Assembly (NCBI RefSeq): GCF_000250655.1
Contig: NC_016935.1
Coordinates: forward strand, 1,506,001 to 1,570,000
Direction: 5' to 3'
DNA length: 64,000 nt
Source: Paenibacillus mucilaginosus 3016
Lineage (GTDB): Bacteria > Bacillota > Bacilli > Paenibacillales > NBRC-103111
Position numbers and translations under genes: made by a program. Positions 8,911 through 17,494 of the stretch are shown here, piece after piece. The stretch's first letter is position 1. Each line of letters begins with the position of its first letter. Below the pieces are notes generated by a model. The model saw only the letters and a list, made by a program, of their open reading frames with translations. It did no database searches and was not told where the DNA came from.

Positions 8911-9252
8911 TCAAAGCGTGCCGGCTGCCTCGCGGACCCAGGAGGTGAGCTGATCGAAATCAGCCGTGTGGGTCTGGCGCAGCTTGAGGGTTTTCCGCTC
9001 GGGAGGTCCCTCGAAGAGGCCTTCCGGCAGCTGCAGGTCAGCGGCATTGAAGATCGTGAAGCTGACCGTATCCTTGGCGACGGAGATGACGGCGGCATAT
9101 TTGCCGTTCCTCAGAAAATGGGGCTTCTTGTACTGCATCCGCTCCTGTACGTCTGGGATCGCTCCGTGGACCGCTTCACGCAGCCGCACACACAGCTCAG
9201 CCTGCCATGGAGCCTGCACCGCGCCGATATAATCCAATACTTCCTGGCTCAT
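8911..9252 (-). CDS. DUF1801 (YdhG-like) protein
   Basis: A 113-residue single-domain protein of the DUF1801/YdhG group. Visible family features are the central PDVQERMQYKKPHF and GKYAAVISVAKDTVSFTIFN stretches. Members are small soluble proteins with a YjbR/CyaY-like fold; their biochemical role is unclear. It starts at ATG with AGGAGG close upstream and appears monocistronic. Confidence 0.75.
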   Translation of the reverse strand: MSQEVLDYIGAVQAPWQAELCVRLREAVHGAIPDVQERMQYKKPHFLRNGKYAAVISVAKDTVSFTIFNAADLQLPEGLFEGPPERKTLKLRQTHTADFDQLTSWVREAAGTL

Positions 9253-9378
9253 CTCGTATCCTCCTCTGCCTTAAGCGGGCTGCTGGGTGGGCTTGATTGC
9301 ACTCTCATACTGCTCTGCCTTTCCTTAGGAAAAATCAGGTTTGCAAGAAGAAGGATAATTCTTAACTTACCGGTTGTC

Positions 9379-9390
9379 AAGTTATAACTT
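9379..9390. promoter_or_regulatory. Palindromic operator candidate upstream of the TetR gene
   Basis: AAGTTATAACTT is a perfect 12-bp palindrome about 85 bases before the TetR start, flanked by further half-sites (TTAACTTAC at 9362-9370 and GTTAAGTT around 9398-9405). The cluster of AACTTA/TAAGTT half-sites suggests a binding site for the TetR protein itself. Confidence 0.4.
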
Positions 9391-9474
9391 ACCTTCTGTT
9401 AAGTTGCGTTCTTGACTTTACCTATTGGAGTCACTACGCTTTAGTTATTGGGATTCATAGGATGGTGAAATGAT

Positions 9475-10074
9475 GTGGGTGAAATCCGCAATGCCGAGCG
9501 TACACGGAGCCTGATCCTTCAGGCCGCGAGGGAAGAGTTCTTTGAGAAGGGATATACCGGGGCCCGGATCGAGTCCATCGCCAAGCGTGCCGGGATTAAT
9601 AAGCAGTTGATCTACCACTACTTTAAAGGGAAGGATCAGCTCATCAACGAAACCATCGGGGACTTCATGGCCTCACTCCCTGCCGGGAAATTCACGCTGC
9701 CGGCCGATCCCGTGGATATCGCGGAATTCCGGCTTAAGGTCAATCAGGAGCATCTGCTGGAGTTCCTGAAGTTTACGGCCTGGGAGGCCATCGATGTCGT
9801 GCCGGGGAACGTCAACGGCGAAGAGCTGAGGCAGCAAATGCTGCAAGCCTATAACGAGGATATGAAGTCCAAGCAGGACCGGGGACTTGTTCCCCGCGAA
9901 CTGGATCCGGCGTTGATCACGCTGATGCTGTCCAGCCTGACCATTTATCCGCTCCTGTACAGCAATGTGACGCGCATGATTACGGGACATACGCCCGATG
10001 AGCCCGAATTTCAGGAGAAGTGGGCCCAGTTCCTGAGGTTGATCAGCGAACGGATATTCAAAATGGAATCTTAA
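9475..10074 (+). CDS. TetR family transcriptional regulator
   Basis: A 199-residue regulator: N-terminal TetR DNA-binding domain (about 8-55) with the recognition stretch IESIAKRAGINKQLIYHYFKGKDQL, followed by a helical ligand-binding and dimer domain. An in-frame stop at 9466 means the start must be GTG 9475 or later; GGTGA lies just upstream. No structural gene is attached; the next gene is about 90 bases away and of another class, so the target is unknown. Autoregulation through the AACTTA palindromes is inferred. Confidence 0.82.
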   Translation: MGEIRNAERTRSLILQAAREEFFEKGYTGARIESIAKRAGINKQLIYHYFKGKDQLINETIGDFMASLPAGKFTLPADPVDIAEFRLKVNQEHLLEFLKFTAWEAIDVVPGNVNGEELRQQMLQAYNEDMKSKQDRGLVPRELDPALITLMLSSLTIYPLLYSNVTRMITGHTPDEPEFQEKWAQFLRLISERIFKMES

Positions 10075-10167
10075 GCCGTATTGCAAGAAAGTCGTATTGA
10101 AGGCAGGCCGGGGAAGGTGTAAGGTGGAGGAAGGGGAGATTTGGCTAAAGCTGAGGAGGAGAAACAG

Positions 10168-10869
10168 ATGGACATCGGTTTGAACCGGTACAGGCAGGGA
10201 GAACTGCTCTATGCCAATAAGCTGGAGAGCCCGGCGGATGTGGAGGGCTTCCGGATGGAAGGGCCTGGGGTGCTCTCGTTCCCGAACGGGATGATGCGGA
10301 TGGAGAGCCGGCTCGATCCGTCTGCCGGGCAGAACGCCAACTTCGTGCTGTGGTGCCCGGTAGAGTTCCCGGACTCCTTCGTGGTCCGGTGGGACTTCCG
10401 CCCGATCCGCGAACCCGGGCTGTGCATGCTGTTCTTCGCGGCGGCGGGAGCACAGGGCGAAGATCTCTTCGATCCGTCGCTGGCTCCGCGCAGCGGCCCG
10501 TACAATCAGTATCACAGCGGGGATATCAACGCCTATCATATCGCCTACTTCCGCCGGGCGCTGCCGGACGAGCGGGCGCTGCATGTCTGCAACCTGCGCA
10601 AGAGCCGGGGCATGCACCTGGTCGCCCAGGGGGCGGACCCGATTCCCGGCGTCGCCGAGGTGCAGGGCACGTACCGGATCGAGCTTGTCAAGGCGGGCGG
10701 CGACATCCGCTTCATGATCCAGGGTCTGCCCGTGCTGAATTGGATCGACGACGGGGAGACGCTGGGCCCGGTGCTCGGCCGGGGCCGCATCGGCTTCCGC
10801 CAGCTCGTGCCGCTCATCGCGGACTATGCGAATCTGGAAGTGCACGCCCTTGAGCCGATCGAGGGATAG
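10168..10869 (+). CDS. DUF1961 (YesU-like) family protein
   Basis: A 233-residue beta-rich protein of the DUF1961 family, whose B. subtilis member YesU belongs to the rhamnogalacturonan-utilisation cluster. It is expected to adopt a jelly-roll (concanavalin-like) fold and bind or process carbohydrate. Motifs include FPDSFVVRWDFRPI, GLCMLFFAAAG, NQYHSGDINAYHIAYFRR and LRKSRGMHLVAQGADPI. ATG 10168 is preceded by GAGGAG at 8 bases; a TTG at 10141 could add nine residues. No signal peptide, so it is cytoplasmic. A dehydrogenase and an AraC regulator lie close by, which suggests a small sugar-degradation locus. Confidence 0.75.
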   Translation: MDIGLNRYRQGELLYANKLESPADVEGFRMEGPGVLSFPNGMMRMESRLDPSAGQNANFVLWCPVEFPDSFVVRWDFRPIREPGLCMLFFAAAGAQGEDLFDPSLAPRSGPYNQYHSGDINAYHIAYFRRALPDERALHVCNLRKSRGMHLVAQGADPIPGVAEVQGTYRIELVKAGGDIRFMIQGLPVLNWIDDGETLGPVLGRGRIGFRQLVPLIADYANLEVHALEPIEG

Positions 10870-11254
10870 GTCCCCAGAGGAGGGAAGGCGGCCGCGATGA
10901 TCTCCTTGCCGGGTGCGAGCCTGACTGCCGGGACAAGCAGTCCCGCGTCCATGCATAATATTTCCACTTGTGCCGATGCTAAGAGCAAATGAGCGGGTAT
11001 AGGTGGTGAACGCAGAATGGGGCAGCTGGCGGACTATGTGGCCACGGCAAGGGAGCACCTCGCGTTCCAACGCATAAGAAGAAGGCCGGACCCAGCATGA
11101 ACTGCTGGCTGTCCGGCCTTTTTTGCGGCATATTAGGAAGAAGGACGGTTAAGCTGCGTCTTGGCCGGCCAGGCTGCATGGGCACGTCTGCGCGATCCAT
11201 CCTGCCGGCGGCCTGGCTGGCGACTCCCACTCCGGCTCCGGCTGAGCTGCCGGA
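10870..11254. other. Intergenic region between the DUF1961 gene and the convergent dehydrogenase gene
   Basis: This 385-base stretch holds the DUF1961 terminator (11082-11123). No convincing gene or other signal is visible in the rest; the short open frames here have no ribosome sites. Confidence 0.5.
11082..11123 (+). terminator. Terminator downstream of the DUF1961 gene
   Basis: Stem AAGGCCGGAC-CCAGCA with TGCTGG-CTGTCCGGCCTT, small loop, followed by TTTT. The T run is only on the plus-strand side. Confidence 0.75.
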
Positions 11255-12277
11255 CTATTGGCCCAGCACGATCTTCCGGCCTTTGGCCGCGCTCTCAAGC
11301 GCACCGAAGACCATCGCCATGCTGTGCAGGTTGTCGCTGCTGGCCGTCTCGGCCGGGCGTCCCTCCGCCAGGGCAAGGAACATCTCGTCGAGGCAGCCGA
11401 AGTGGTGCTCGCGCCCCTGCCAGCTCTCCCTCGGCTCGGCCCGGCGGCAGGCGTTCAGGAACGGCTGCTCCTCCGCAGGCTCGATGACCTCGCAGTAGGG
11501 CGCCGATCGGCCGTCCCACAGCGCCGTTCCGCGCTCGCCGGTGATGCGCCAGTCGGCCTCCCACGAGGTCGGAGCCCCTTCGGCACACCACGAGCCGCGG
11601 TAGCAGAAGACCGAGCCGTCCGACATCTCGAAGATGCAGACGGCCGCTGCATTGCCCTGGTACCACGACCCGGGCGGGTTGAACTCGTGGCAGTACACGG
11701 ATAGGGCGTGCGCCCCGGTCAGGAAGCGCGCCTGGTCGAACGTGTGGATCGCCATGTCCAGCACGAGCGGGCTCTCCATGGCATCCCGGAAGCCGCCGAA
11801 GTGCGGGCCGAGGAAGAAGTCGGCGTTTACGAAGCCGGGGCGCCCGATGGTGCCGTCCGCCAGAAGCGAGCGGAAGTCGCGGATGTCCTTCAGGTAGCGC
11901 CGGTTCTGCATCACGGCGTACTGCAGGCCGCGCTCCTCCGCCAGCCGGGCCATGGCCCGCGCTTCCTCCATCGTGCTGCCCATCGGCTTCTCGCTCATGA
12001 CATGGCAGCCGTGCCCGAGAGCGGCCGAGACCACCTGAACCCGGCTGGCCGGGATCGTGACGTCGAAGACCAGGTTGGCGTCCGTCTGCTGCAGGGCCTG
12101 CGTGATATCCGTATAGATGGGGCAGGCGAGCCCGAATTCTTCAGCCATCCTGCGGGCGCTCTCCTCGAAGAGGTCGACGAGCGCCACGATCTCGGCGTCC
12201 TGCCGTTCGAGGGCATAGCGCACCCAGGTTCTGGCCATGCCGCCGCAGCCGGCTACAATAATGCGATAAGGGGACAC
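11255..12277 (-). CDS. Gfo/Idh/MocA family oxidoreductase
   Basis: NAD(P)-dependent dehydrogenase of 340 residues acting on a sugar or inositol-type substrate. The N-terminal Rossmann fold starts with IIVAGCGGMARTW; the family motif EKP appears in MSEKPMGSTMEEA (about residue 95). The C-terminal alpha/beta domain contains ADFFLGPHFGGFRDAMESPLVLDMAIHTFD, carrying the usual catalytic Asp and His (DMAIHTFD). The start is preceded by GGAGG. It is divergent from an AraC regulator, which probably controls it. Confidence 0.88.
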   Translation of the reverse strand: MSPYRIIVAGCGGMARTWVRYALERQDAEIVALVDLFEESARRMAEEFGLACPIYTDITQALQQTDANLVFDVTIPASRVQVVSAALGHGCHVMSEKPMGSTMEEARAMARLAEERGLQYAVMQNRRYLKDIRDFRSLLADGTIGRPGFVNADFFLGPHFGGFRDAMESPLVLDMAIHTFDQARFLTGAHALSVYCHEFNPPGSWYQGNAAAVCIFEMSDGSVFCYRGSWCAEGAPTSWEADWRITGERGTALWDGRSAPYCEVIEPAEEQPFLNACRRAEPRESWQGREHHFGCLDEMFLALAEGRPAETASSDNLHSMAMVFGALESAAKGRKIVLGQ

Positions 12278-12420
12278 GGTCCCGCCTCCTTTAGGCCGCC
12301 GCGCGCTTTATGAAGCGCTTGCGATCGGGTATGATACTCCTATGATAACCGTAAACCTATGGGGAATCTCTACTTGATCTTGTGCACTTGTTGTACGATT
12401 TTGCGATAAGGGAGAGGCGC

Positions 12421-13275
12421 ATGAACGACCTGCAGCTTCATGAGAAAACCGTATTGATCGATCCGGCGGCCTTCCCGGTGAACGTGTTCCTGGGCCGCCG
12501 CACGCTCGGCCTGCATTGGCACGAGCATTACGAGATGATCTATGTGACCCGCGGGGAGGCCGTCTTCCGGATCGGGCAGCAGCGGCACCAGGCGGGGCCG
12601 GGCGACATCCTGTTCGTGAACGGCGGGGAGCTGCACGAAGGGTCCAGCCTGACGCATGCGGAGCCGTTGGAATATTATGCGCTCGTCTACGACCCGGCGC
12701 TCTTCGAGCAGATCGACGATCCCCACTACCGCGAGATTACGGTTCCGCTGCGCGAGGGAAGGTGGTCGTTCCCGCCCAAGGTGAGTCCGGGAGCCGACGC
12801 CTACCCCGCCGTACGCCGGTACCTGGAAGGCCTCATCGAGGAGTGCTCAATGAAGCAGACGGCTTACGAAGCGGGGATGAAGAGTCTGCTGGCCCTGCTG
12901 CTTACGGTGCTGGCCAGGCACGGACTGCTCAGCGAAACCGGGACGAGCCGTCCCGACGAACGCACGCTGAAGCGGTTCATGCCCCTGTTCGATTACATCG
13001 ACGCCCACTACGGCTGCCGGATTACGGTCGAGGAGGCGGCCCGGCTCGTAAGCCTGAGCCCCTACCACTTCTGCAAGCTGTTCAAGCGGGCGACCGGGCA
13101 GACCTTCGTCTCCTTCGTGAACGAACGCCGGGTGAACAAGGCGGAGGAGCTGCTGCGCTCAACCGACCTGCCGGTGACGGAGATTGCGGAACGGGTTGGC
13201 TTCGGGAGTGTCAATTACTTCGACCGGGTGTTCAAAAAGGTGAAGCGCTGCCCTCCGTCGGCGCGGCGCAAGTAA
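12421..13275 (+). CDS. AraC family transcriptional regulator
   Basis: A 284-residue regulator with an N-terminal cupin sugar-sensing domain (LHWHEHYEMIYVTRGEAVF, PGDILFVNGGELHEG) and two C-terminal helix-turn-helix motifs (ITVEEAARLVSLSPYHFCKLFKRATGQTFVSFVNERRVNKAEELL, then VTEIAERVGFGSVNYFDRVFKK). ATG 12421 follows GGGAGAGG; an in-frame TTG at 12382 has no ribosome site. It is divergent from the Gfo/Idh/MocA dehydrogenase gene, the expected target. The shared 140-base gap contains AAGCGCTT and a TATGAT box. Confidence 0.9.
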   Translation: MNDLQLHEKTVLIDPAAFPVNVFLGRRTLGLHWHEHYEMIYVTRGEAVFRIGQQRHQAGPGDILFVNGGELHEGSSLTHAEPLEYYALVYDPALFEQIDDPHYREITVPLREGRWSFPPKVSPGADAYPAVRRYLEGLIEECSMKQTAYEAGMKSLLALLLTVLARHGLLSETGTSRPDERTLKRFMPLFDYIDAHYGCRITVEEAARLVSLSPYHFCKLFKRATGQTFVSFVNERRVNKAEELLRSTDLPVTEIAERVGFGSVNYFDRVFKKVKRCPPSARRK

Positions 13276-13350
13276 CCCCGGACAACGATATTCCAGTGTC
13301 CGGATCGGCTGCACCCCATGCATTTAGGGGTGCTTCTTTGCGGAAGATGT

Positions 13351-13382
13351 GATACAATTCGTATAAGGATACGATTCGTATC
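13351..13382. promoter_or_regulatory. Tandem operator-like palindromes
   Basis: GATACGATTCGTATC (13368-13382) is a perfect odd palindrome, preceded 17 bases earlier by the near copy GATACAATTCGTATA (13351-13365). The pair sits 40-70 bases upstream of the small membrane protein gene at 13419, in the position of a promoter. This looks like a double binding site for a dimeric repressor (TetR- or MarR-type). Confidence 0.5.
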
Positions 13383-13418
13383 ACTACTAAGCGCTTTTTG
13401 CAAAAGGAGTGAGAGCCG

Positions 13419-13727
13419 GTGATGACCCGATGGCTGATGATTTTCCTCGTAGCGGCCGGCGCGGCCGATGCCATCATGACCGATTTTGGGCTTCAGGCCA
13501 ACATGATTGAAGAGGCCAATCCGCTGATGCGTTTTTTATATGAGAATGCGTATGTTCTGTTTTATGTCGTCAAGATCGGTCTGCCGCTGCTGCTCTTCCT
13601 CCTGATGAAGAGAGTGAGGCGTGCTTACATCCAGCGGCTGCTGATCGTGCCGGCCATGGTCTATGCAGGGGTGCTCGTGCTGCACTCGTTTTGGTTCTCC
13701 GCTTTCCTGTTTATGACCTTCACCTGA
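13419..13727 (+). CDS. Small membrane protein, DUF5658-like
   Basis: A 102-residue polytopic membrane protein with three hydrophobic segments (about 5-25, 42-62, 73-98). The pattern DAIMTDFGLQANMIEEANPLMRFLYE between the first two helices resembles DUF5658 proteins, whose role is unknown. GTG 13419 or ATG 13422 is preceded by AAAAGGAGTGA. Expression may be controlled by the two GATACGA palindromes upstream. Confidence 0.7.
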   Translation: MMTRWLMIFLVAAGAADAIMTDFGLQANMIEEANPLMRFLYENAYVLFYVVKIGLPLLLFLLMKRVRRAYIQRLLIVPAMVYAGVLVLHSFWFSAFLFMTFT

Positions 13728-14039
13728 GGAAGCGGGAAGGGACAGGCTATCGGCACGGGACGGAGTGCCCCAATCCATAGACGTAAGCTCTATACATACA
13801 GGCTTTAAGCTTGCCAGACACATCGGCCAGATACACCATGGATCAGCTGCAGTGAAGAAGCTCCGCTTCTGGGAGCCCCCCAAGCCCCGGCACACCGCCG
13901 GGGCTGTTTCTGTTGTGCGGTCCGGGGCTAACTTGGCTCCTGCAGCGGGGTTTCCGGCTAGCGGCGTTAGGGAGGCTAGCGGCCGTGGTATTATAAGGAG
14001 TAGACATGCTGACAGCTGATACCGGAAGGAGGCGTATTC
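13728..14039. other. Intergenic region upstream of the large metallophosphoesterase gene
   Basis: 312 bases holding a terminator at 13883-13911 for the preceding small gene. The next gene is preceded by GGAAGGAGG. No other gene or clear promoter is recognised. Confidence 0.4.
13883..13911 (+). terminator. Rho-independent terminator
   Basis: AGCCCCGGC and GCCGGGGCT form a perfect 9-bp stem with a 5-base loop, followed by GTTTCTGTT; the T tract is weak. Confidence 0.6.
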
Positions 14040-16703
14040 ATGGCGGAGATCGATCCAAAATCCGGGCCCGGACCCGATCCGGGAGCGGGAGGTAAACGGC
14101 GGCTGTGGATGGCCATTCTGGCGCTGGGCCTGGTGCTGCTCGCCGGACTGGTCTGGCAGCGGCTGCAGAGCGGGGCGTGGTCCCTTCAGACTGACGACGC
14201 AGACGGGTATGTCTTGTCACTGGATGAGGGGGAGACGGTGCAGGGGTCCAAAACCATTCTGGCCACGGCTCCGGACGCGAAGACCCTTCCACGTCTGACC
14301 ATCGACGGTCGGGAGGCCCCCGTACGGCCGGTGATGGAGCAGGACGCGGTACTGTTCTTCGAGGCACAGGGCCTGCGGGGGGCGGAAGGCTACCGGAGCA
14401 GCATCTGGGTGAACGGGCGCCTGATACATACACTGGAGGACACAACCGAAGCGTTCACTCCGATGGAGGTTCGTATCCCGGGAGCAGCCTTACGCACGGG
14501 CGTGAACGAAATCACGCTCCGCTCGGGGGGCAAAGGAGCGCCGGAGGACACCGGCGGCGAACGCAGCGCATGGAAGTTCCGGGGACTGACCTTCACGCTG
14601 GCGGACGGCACGCTGCTGGAAGACCCGGACTACCGGACCTCGGCGGTATACACCGTAGGCGTCCCCGCGCCGAAGAAGCCCGAGGAGGAGCCGCTGGAGA
14701 AGACCCTGCATTTTACCATTAAGGAAGAGAAATACCGCACGGTCTATCACGTGTGGAACACCAAGGAGGCCGCGGAGGGACTCCACGAGGTCGGGCTGCG
14801 GGCCGCAAGGAATTTCGGCCTCGGGCCGCGCCGCACGGTGAACGTCCGGGTGGACAACACCCCGCCGAGCGTGCAGGTTCTGTCACCGGTCGAAGGACGC
14901 GTCTATAAGAATAAGGTCAGCGTCACCGTGCAGGCGGCCGATGAAGGCACGGAGGAGAAGCCTTCGCTGGTGGCGAAGCTGGACGGCCAGGTGATCGAGG
15001 TGCCTGCGGTGCTGGAGACGGCGGCGCTGCCTGTCGGGGAGCATCGGCTGGTCGTCACGGCATCCGACAAGGCGGGCAATGAGAAGGAGACGGCCGTCTC
15101 CTTCCTGGTGCAGGACGAGATGCCTTATCCGCCTTCGGCCCCGTCGCCGGCGGACAAGGCGGCGGTGACGGGAGGGACGGCCCGCCTGAGCGTGCAGGCG
15201 GGAGACGCGGCGAAGGACCCGCTGCACGTGGACTTCTACAAAGCGCGGCGGTACGATCTCGGCCAGCCGGGCAGCCGCCACACCGCTTCTCTGCATTCGG
15301 CGGACCGGGAGCCTCCGGTGGAGAGGGAGCCGGCGGGCGAGACGCAAATGACGCAAGCGCAGCGCGCTCTGGTGTCCGTGCAGGACGGGGCGTATCTGGT
15401 GACGGACCATAAGGAGCGGTTCCCTTATCACCGGTTTTCCTTCGAGGTGGGAGATCGGCTGCCTGTAGATACCGAAATCGTATGGAAGGGGCATTCGCTG
15501 CCGGACCGGCGCGTGACGCTCTACCTGTGGAACTATGCCAAATCGCTCTGGGAGGAGGCGGACTCGGGGCAGGGCACCGAGGACTTCACGCTCCGCGGAC
15601 GGATCGTACCGGCCGAGATGGTGAGGGAGGGCCGAGTGGAGGCGCTCGTGCAGGACCGGATTCCGACACCGGGCGAATATGATTTTGCCTTCGTGTGGAT
15701 GAGCGATACCCAGTACTATTCGGAGACGTATCCGAAGATCTACGACATCATGACCCGCTGGACGGTGGACAACTGGGCGAAGAGAAAGTTCAGCTACCTG
15801 ATCCACACCGGCGATATCGTCAACAACTGGAACAGCAGGAAGGAGTGGGAGAACGCTTCCGCGTCCATGAGAATTCTCGATGAGGCCAACATCCCTTACG
15901 GGGTACTGGCTGGGAATCATGACGTGTCCTACGGCGGGGAGTACGACGAGTATTGGAAGTACTTCGGCGTGGACCGCTTCCGGCATCAGCCGACCTTCGG
16001 GGCGGACCTCGATAACAACCGGGACCACTATGATCTGATCAGCGTGAAGGGGCATGACTTCGTCATCGTGTACCTGGGCTGGCTGATCGACCAGAAGAGC
16101 TTCGACTGGGCGAACGGCGTGCTGAAGAAGTATGCGGACCGCAACGCGATCATTGCCGTGCATGAGTACCTGAAGCCGAACAAGCATTATTTCGGCCAGG
16201 GCCAGACGATCTGGGACAAGCTCGTGCTGCCGAACTCCAACGTGGTGATGGTGCTCGGGGGACACAACCCGGGAGCGGCCCATAATGTGAAAAAGGTGGG
16301 CAGCCGCACGGTGCTCGAGATGCTGAGCGATTACCAGAACGGGCCCGAGGGCGGCCAGGGCTTCATGCGTTTCCTCCAGTTCGACCTGGAGCGGGAACGG
16401 CTGCTCGTCAATACGTTCTCGCCCTACCTGAACAAGTGGAATTTCTTCAAGCCGGAGCTTGACGAGCTGGAGCTGCCGCTGAAGCTGAAGCCGATCGACA
16501 AGCGGGTGGCGACCGATTATATCGGCGTCTACGCCCGCACGGACGAGCTCATCGGCGAAGCGGACCGGGTGCCGAGCGGCAGCCGTGCCGAGGTGCCGTA
16601 TCCGGGACTTGCGCCTGGCTCCGTGTACGCGTGGTATGCGGCGGCGAAGGACGAGTTCGGCGGCGTCAGCCGGTCGGACGTCTGGACGTTCGAGGTGAAA
16701 TAG
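14040..16703 (+). CDS. Membrane-anchored extracellular calcineurin-like metallophosphoesterase
   Basis: An 887-residue protein with a Pro/Gly-rich cytosolic start, one N-terminal membrane anchor (about 22-40) and a long extracellular part. Residues about 50-470 are beta-sandwich and Ig-like domains (TPPSVQVLSPVEGRVYKNKV is a typical Big-domain start). The calcineurin-like phosphoesterase domain spans about 545-800 with metal-ligand motifs SDTQYY, HTGDIVNN, AGNHDVSYG, VHEYLKP and LGGHNPGA. The C-terminus is a small FN3-like domain. It probably cleaves phosphate esters outside the cell. Preceded by GGAAGGAGG. Three more phosphoesterase-type genes follow within 10 kb. Confidence 0.88.
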   Translation: MAEIDPKSGPGPDPGAGGKRRLWMAILALGLVLLAGLVWQRLQSGAWSLQTDDADGYVLSLDEGETVQGSKTILATAPDAKTLPRLTIDGREAPVRPVMEQDAVLFFEAQGLRGAEGYRSSIWVNGRLIHTLEDTTEAFTPMEVRIPGAALRTGVNEITLRSGGKGAPEDTGGERSAWKFRGLTFTLADGTLLEDPDYRTSAVYTVGVPAPKKPEEEPLEKTLHFTIKEEKYRTVYHVWNTKEAAEGLHEVGLRAARNFGLGPRRTVNVRVDNTPPSVQVLSPVEGRVYKNKVSVTVQAADEGTEEKPSLVAKLDGQVIEVPAVLETAALPVGEHRLVVTASDKAGNEKETAVSFLVQDEMPYPPSAPSPADKAAVTGGTARLSVQAGDAAKDPLHVDFYKARRYDLGQPGSRHTASLHSADREPPVEREPAGETQMTQAQRALVSVQDGAYLVTDHKERFPYHRFSFEVGDRLPVDTEIVWKGHSLPDRRVTLYLWNYAKSLWEEADSGQGTEDFTLRGRIVPAEMVREGRVEALVQDRIPTPGEYDFAFVWMSDTQYYSETYPKIYDIMTRWTVDNWAKRKFSYLIHTGDIVNNWNSRKEWENASASMRILDEANIPYGVLAGNHDVSYGGEYDEYWKYFGVDRFRHQPTFGADLDNNRDHYDLISVKGHDFVIVYLGWLIDQKSFDWANGVLKKYADRNAIIAVHEYLKPNKHYFGQGQTIWDKLVLPNSNVVMVLGGHNPGAAHNVKKVGSRTVLEMLSDYQNGPEGGQGFMRFLQFDLERERLLVNTFSPYLNKWNFFKPELDELELPLKLKPIDKRVATDYIGVYARTDELIGEADRVPSGSRAEVPYPGLAPGSVYAWYAAAKDEFGGVSRSDVWTFEVK

Positions 16704-16802
16704 CCGGGAGAAGAAACGAGCAGAGCGAAGCCGCAGCAGTGTGAAAACAGCAGCTGCGAGACTAGATATCAAATTTAGGACAAGAACGTACCCGCAGAGA
16801 GC

Positions 16803-16832
16803 AGGCCGATCCCTTTGGACCGGCCTTTTTTT
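16803..16832. terminator. Terminator between convergent genes
   Basis: AGGCCGATCC pairs with GGACCGGCCT (one mismatch), 4-base loop, followed by TTTTTTT on the plus strand. It ends the metallophosphoesterase transcript and may also serve the convergent SRPBCC gene. Confidence 0.75.
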
Positions 16833-16847
16833 CTGACTCTACAAAAG

Positions 16848-17303
16848 TTACTTCGCGGCAGGGGACAGCGTTCCTTCTAGTATCCCTTTGACCCTGTCAA
16901 GGTCTTTCCGGTTGGCCTTCTCCATCGCAGGGCGCATCAGCGGGGCCAGAAGCTTGGAGAATCCGGCGGGGGTGCCCCGGTTGCGGAGCTTCATCCGCGT
17001 CGCACCGCCGCTGAGGGCTTCCCACTCGTAAGTGGTCTCCATGGGAAACGGGCCGGCTGCCGTACGCATCATGAGCTTTTGCCCCGGGATGTATTCCACG
17101 ATCTCATACACATAGGACAGCTCGCGCCCGAGGAATCGGGCCTTGAAGGCAATCTGCGCCCCCGCCGCGACCGATCTCGGAGTCCTCCACTCGGCGGAAT
17201 GAATATTGACGTACCATTCGGGAGCTTTGTCCGGATCGGCGGTGTAGGCTTCCACTTCGGCCAGCGGACGATGGATGGTGATCTCGGTTTGAACGTCTAC
17301 CAT
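16848..17303 (-). CDS. SRPBCC (START-like) family protein
   Basis: A 151-residue single-domain protein of the polyketide cyclase/SRPBCC superfamily, a helix-grip fold that binds hydrophobic ligands in a cavity. Visible features are the opening VDVQTEITIHRPLAEVEAYTADPDKAPEWYVNI, the central beta strands, and the amphipathic C-terminal helix MRPAMEKANRKDLDRVKGILEG. ATG 17303 lies 6 bases after AAGGATGA; ATG 17312 would add three residues. The ligand is unknown. Monocistronic. Confidence 0.78.
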   Translation of the reverse strand: MVDVQTEITIHRPLAEVEAYTADPDKAPEWYVNIHSAEWRTPRSVAAGAQIAFKARFLGRELSYVYEIVEYIPGQKLMMRTAAGPFPMETTYEWEALSGGATRMKLRNRGTPAGFSKLLAPLMRPAMEKANRKDLDRVKGILEGTLSPAAK

Positions 17304-17393
17304 GTCGCTCATCCTTTACCGTAATTTACTTTCCTGGGAATCGAATTGTTGATGTCCTCTTTTTATCATACCCCAGAAGTAGGAAGGGACGCG

Positions 17394-17432
17394 AAAAAGG
17401 CCGCCCATCCCTGATCGGGACAGGCAGCCTTT
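17394..17432 (-). terminator. Terminator of the GDPD-like gene
   Basis: On the minus strand AGGCTGCC-TG-TCCC pairs with GGGA-TG-GGGCGGCCT, followed by TTTTT. It lies about 60 bases after the stop of the GDPD-like gene. Confidence 0.7.
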
Positions 17433-17494
17433 CAGCATTATGACGCTCGCCCTATGGGGTTCGCGGCATCGCTGATGCCATTATAATTTCTTCG

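Noticed and set aside
10990-11080. Possible T-box-like leader before 11082
   Set aside because: No conserved T-box sequence, and the hairpin there ends a gene rather than leading one on the plus strand.
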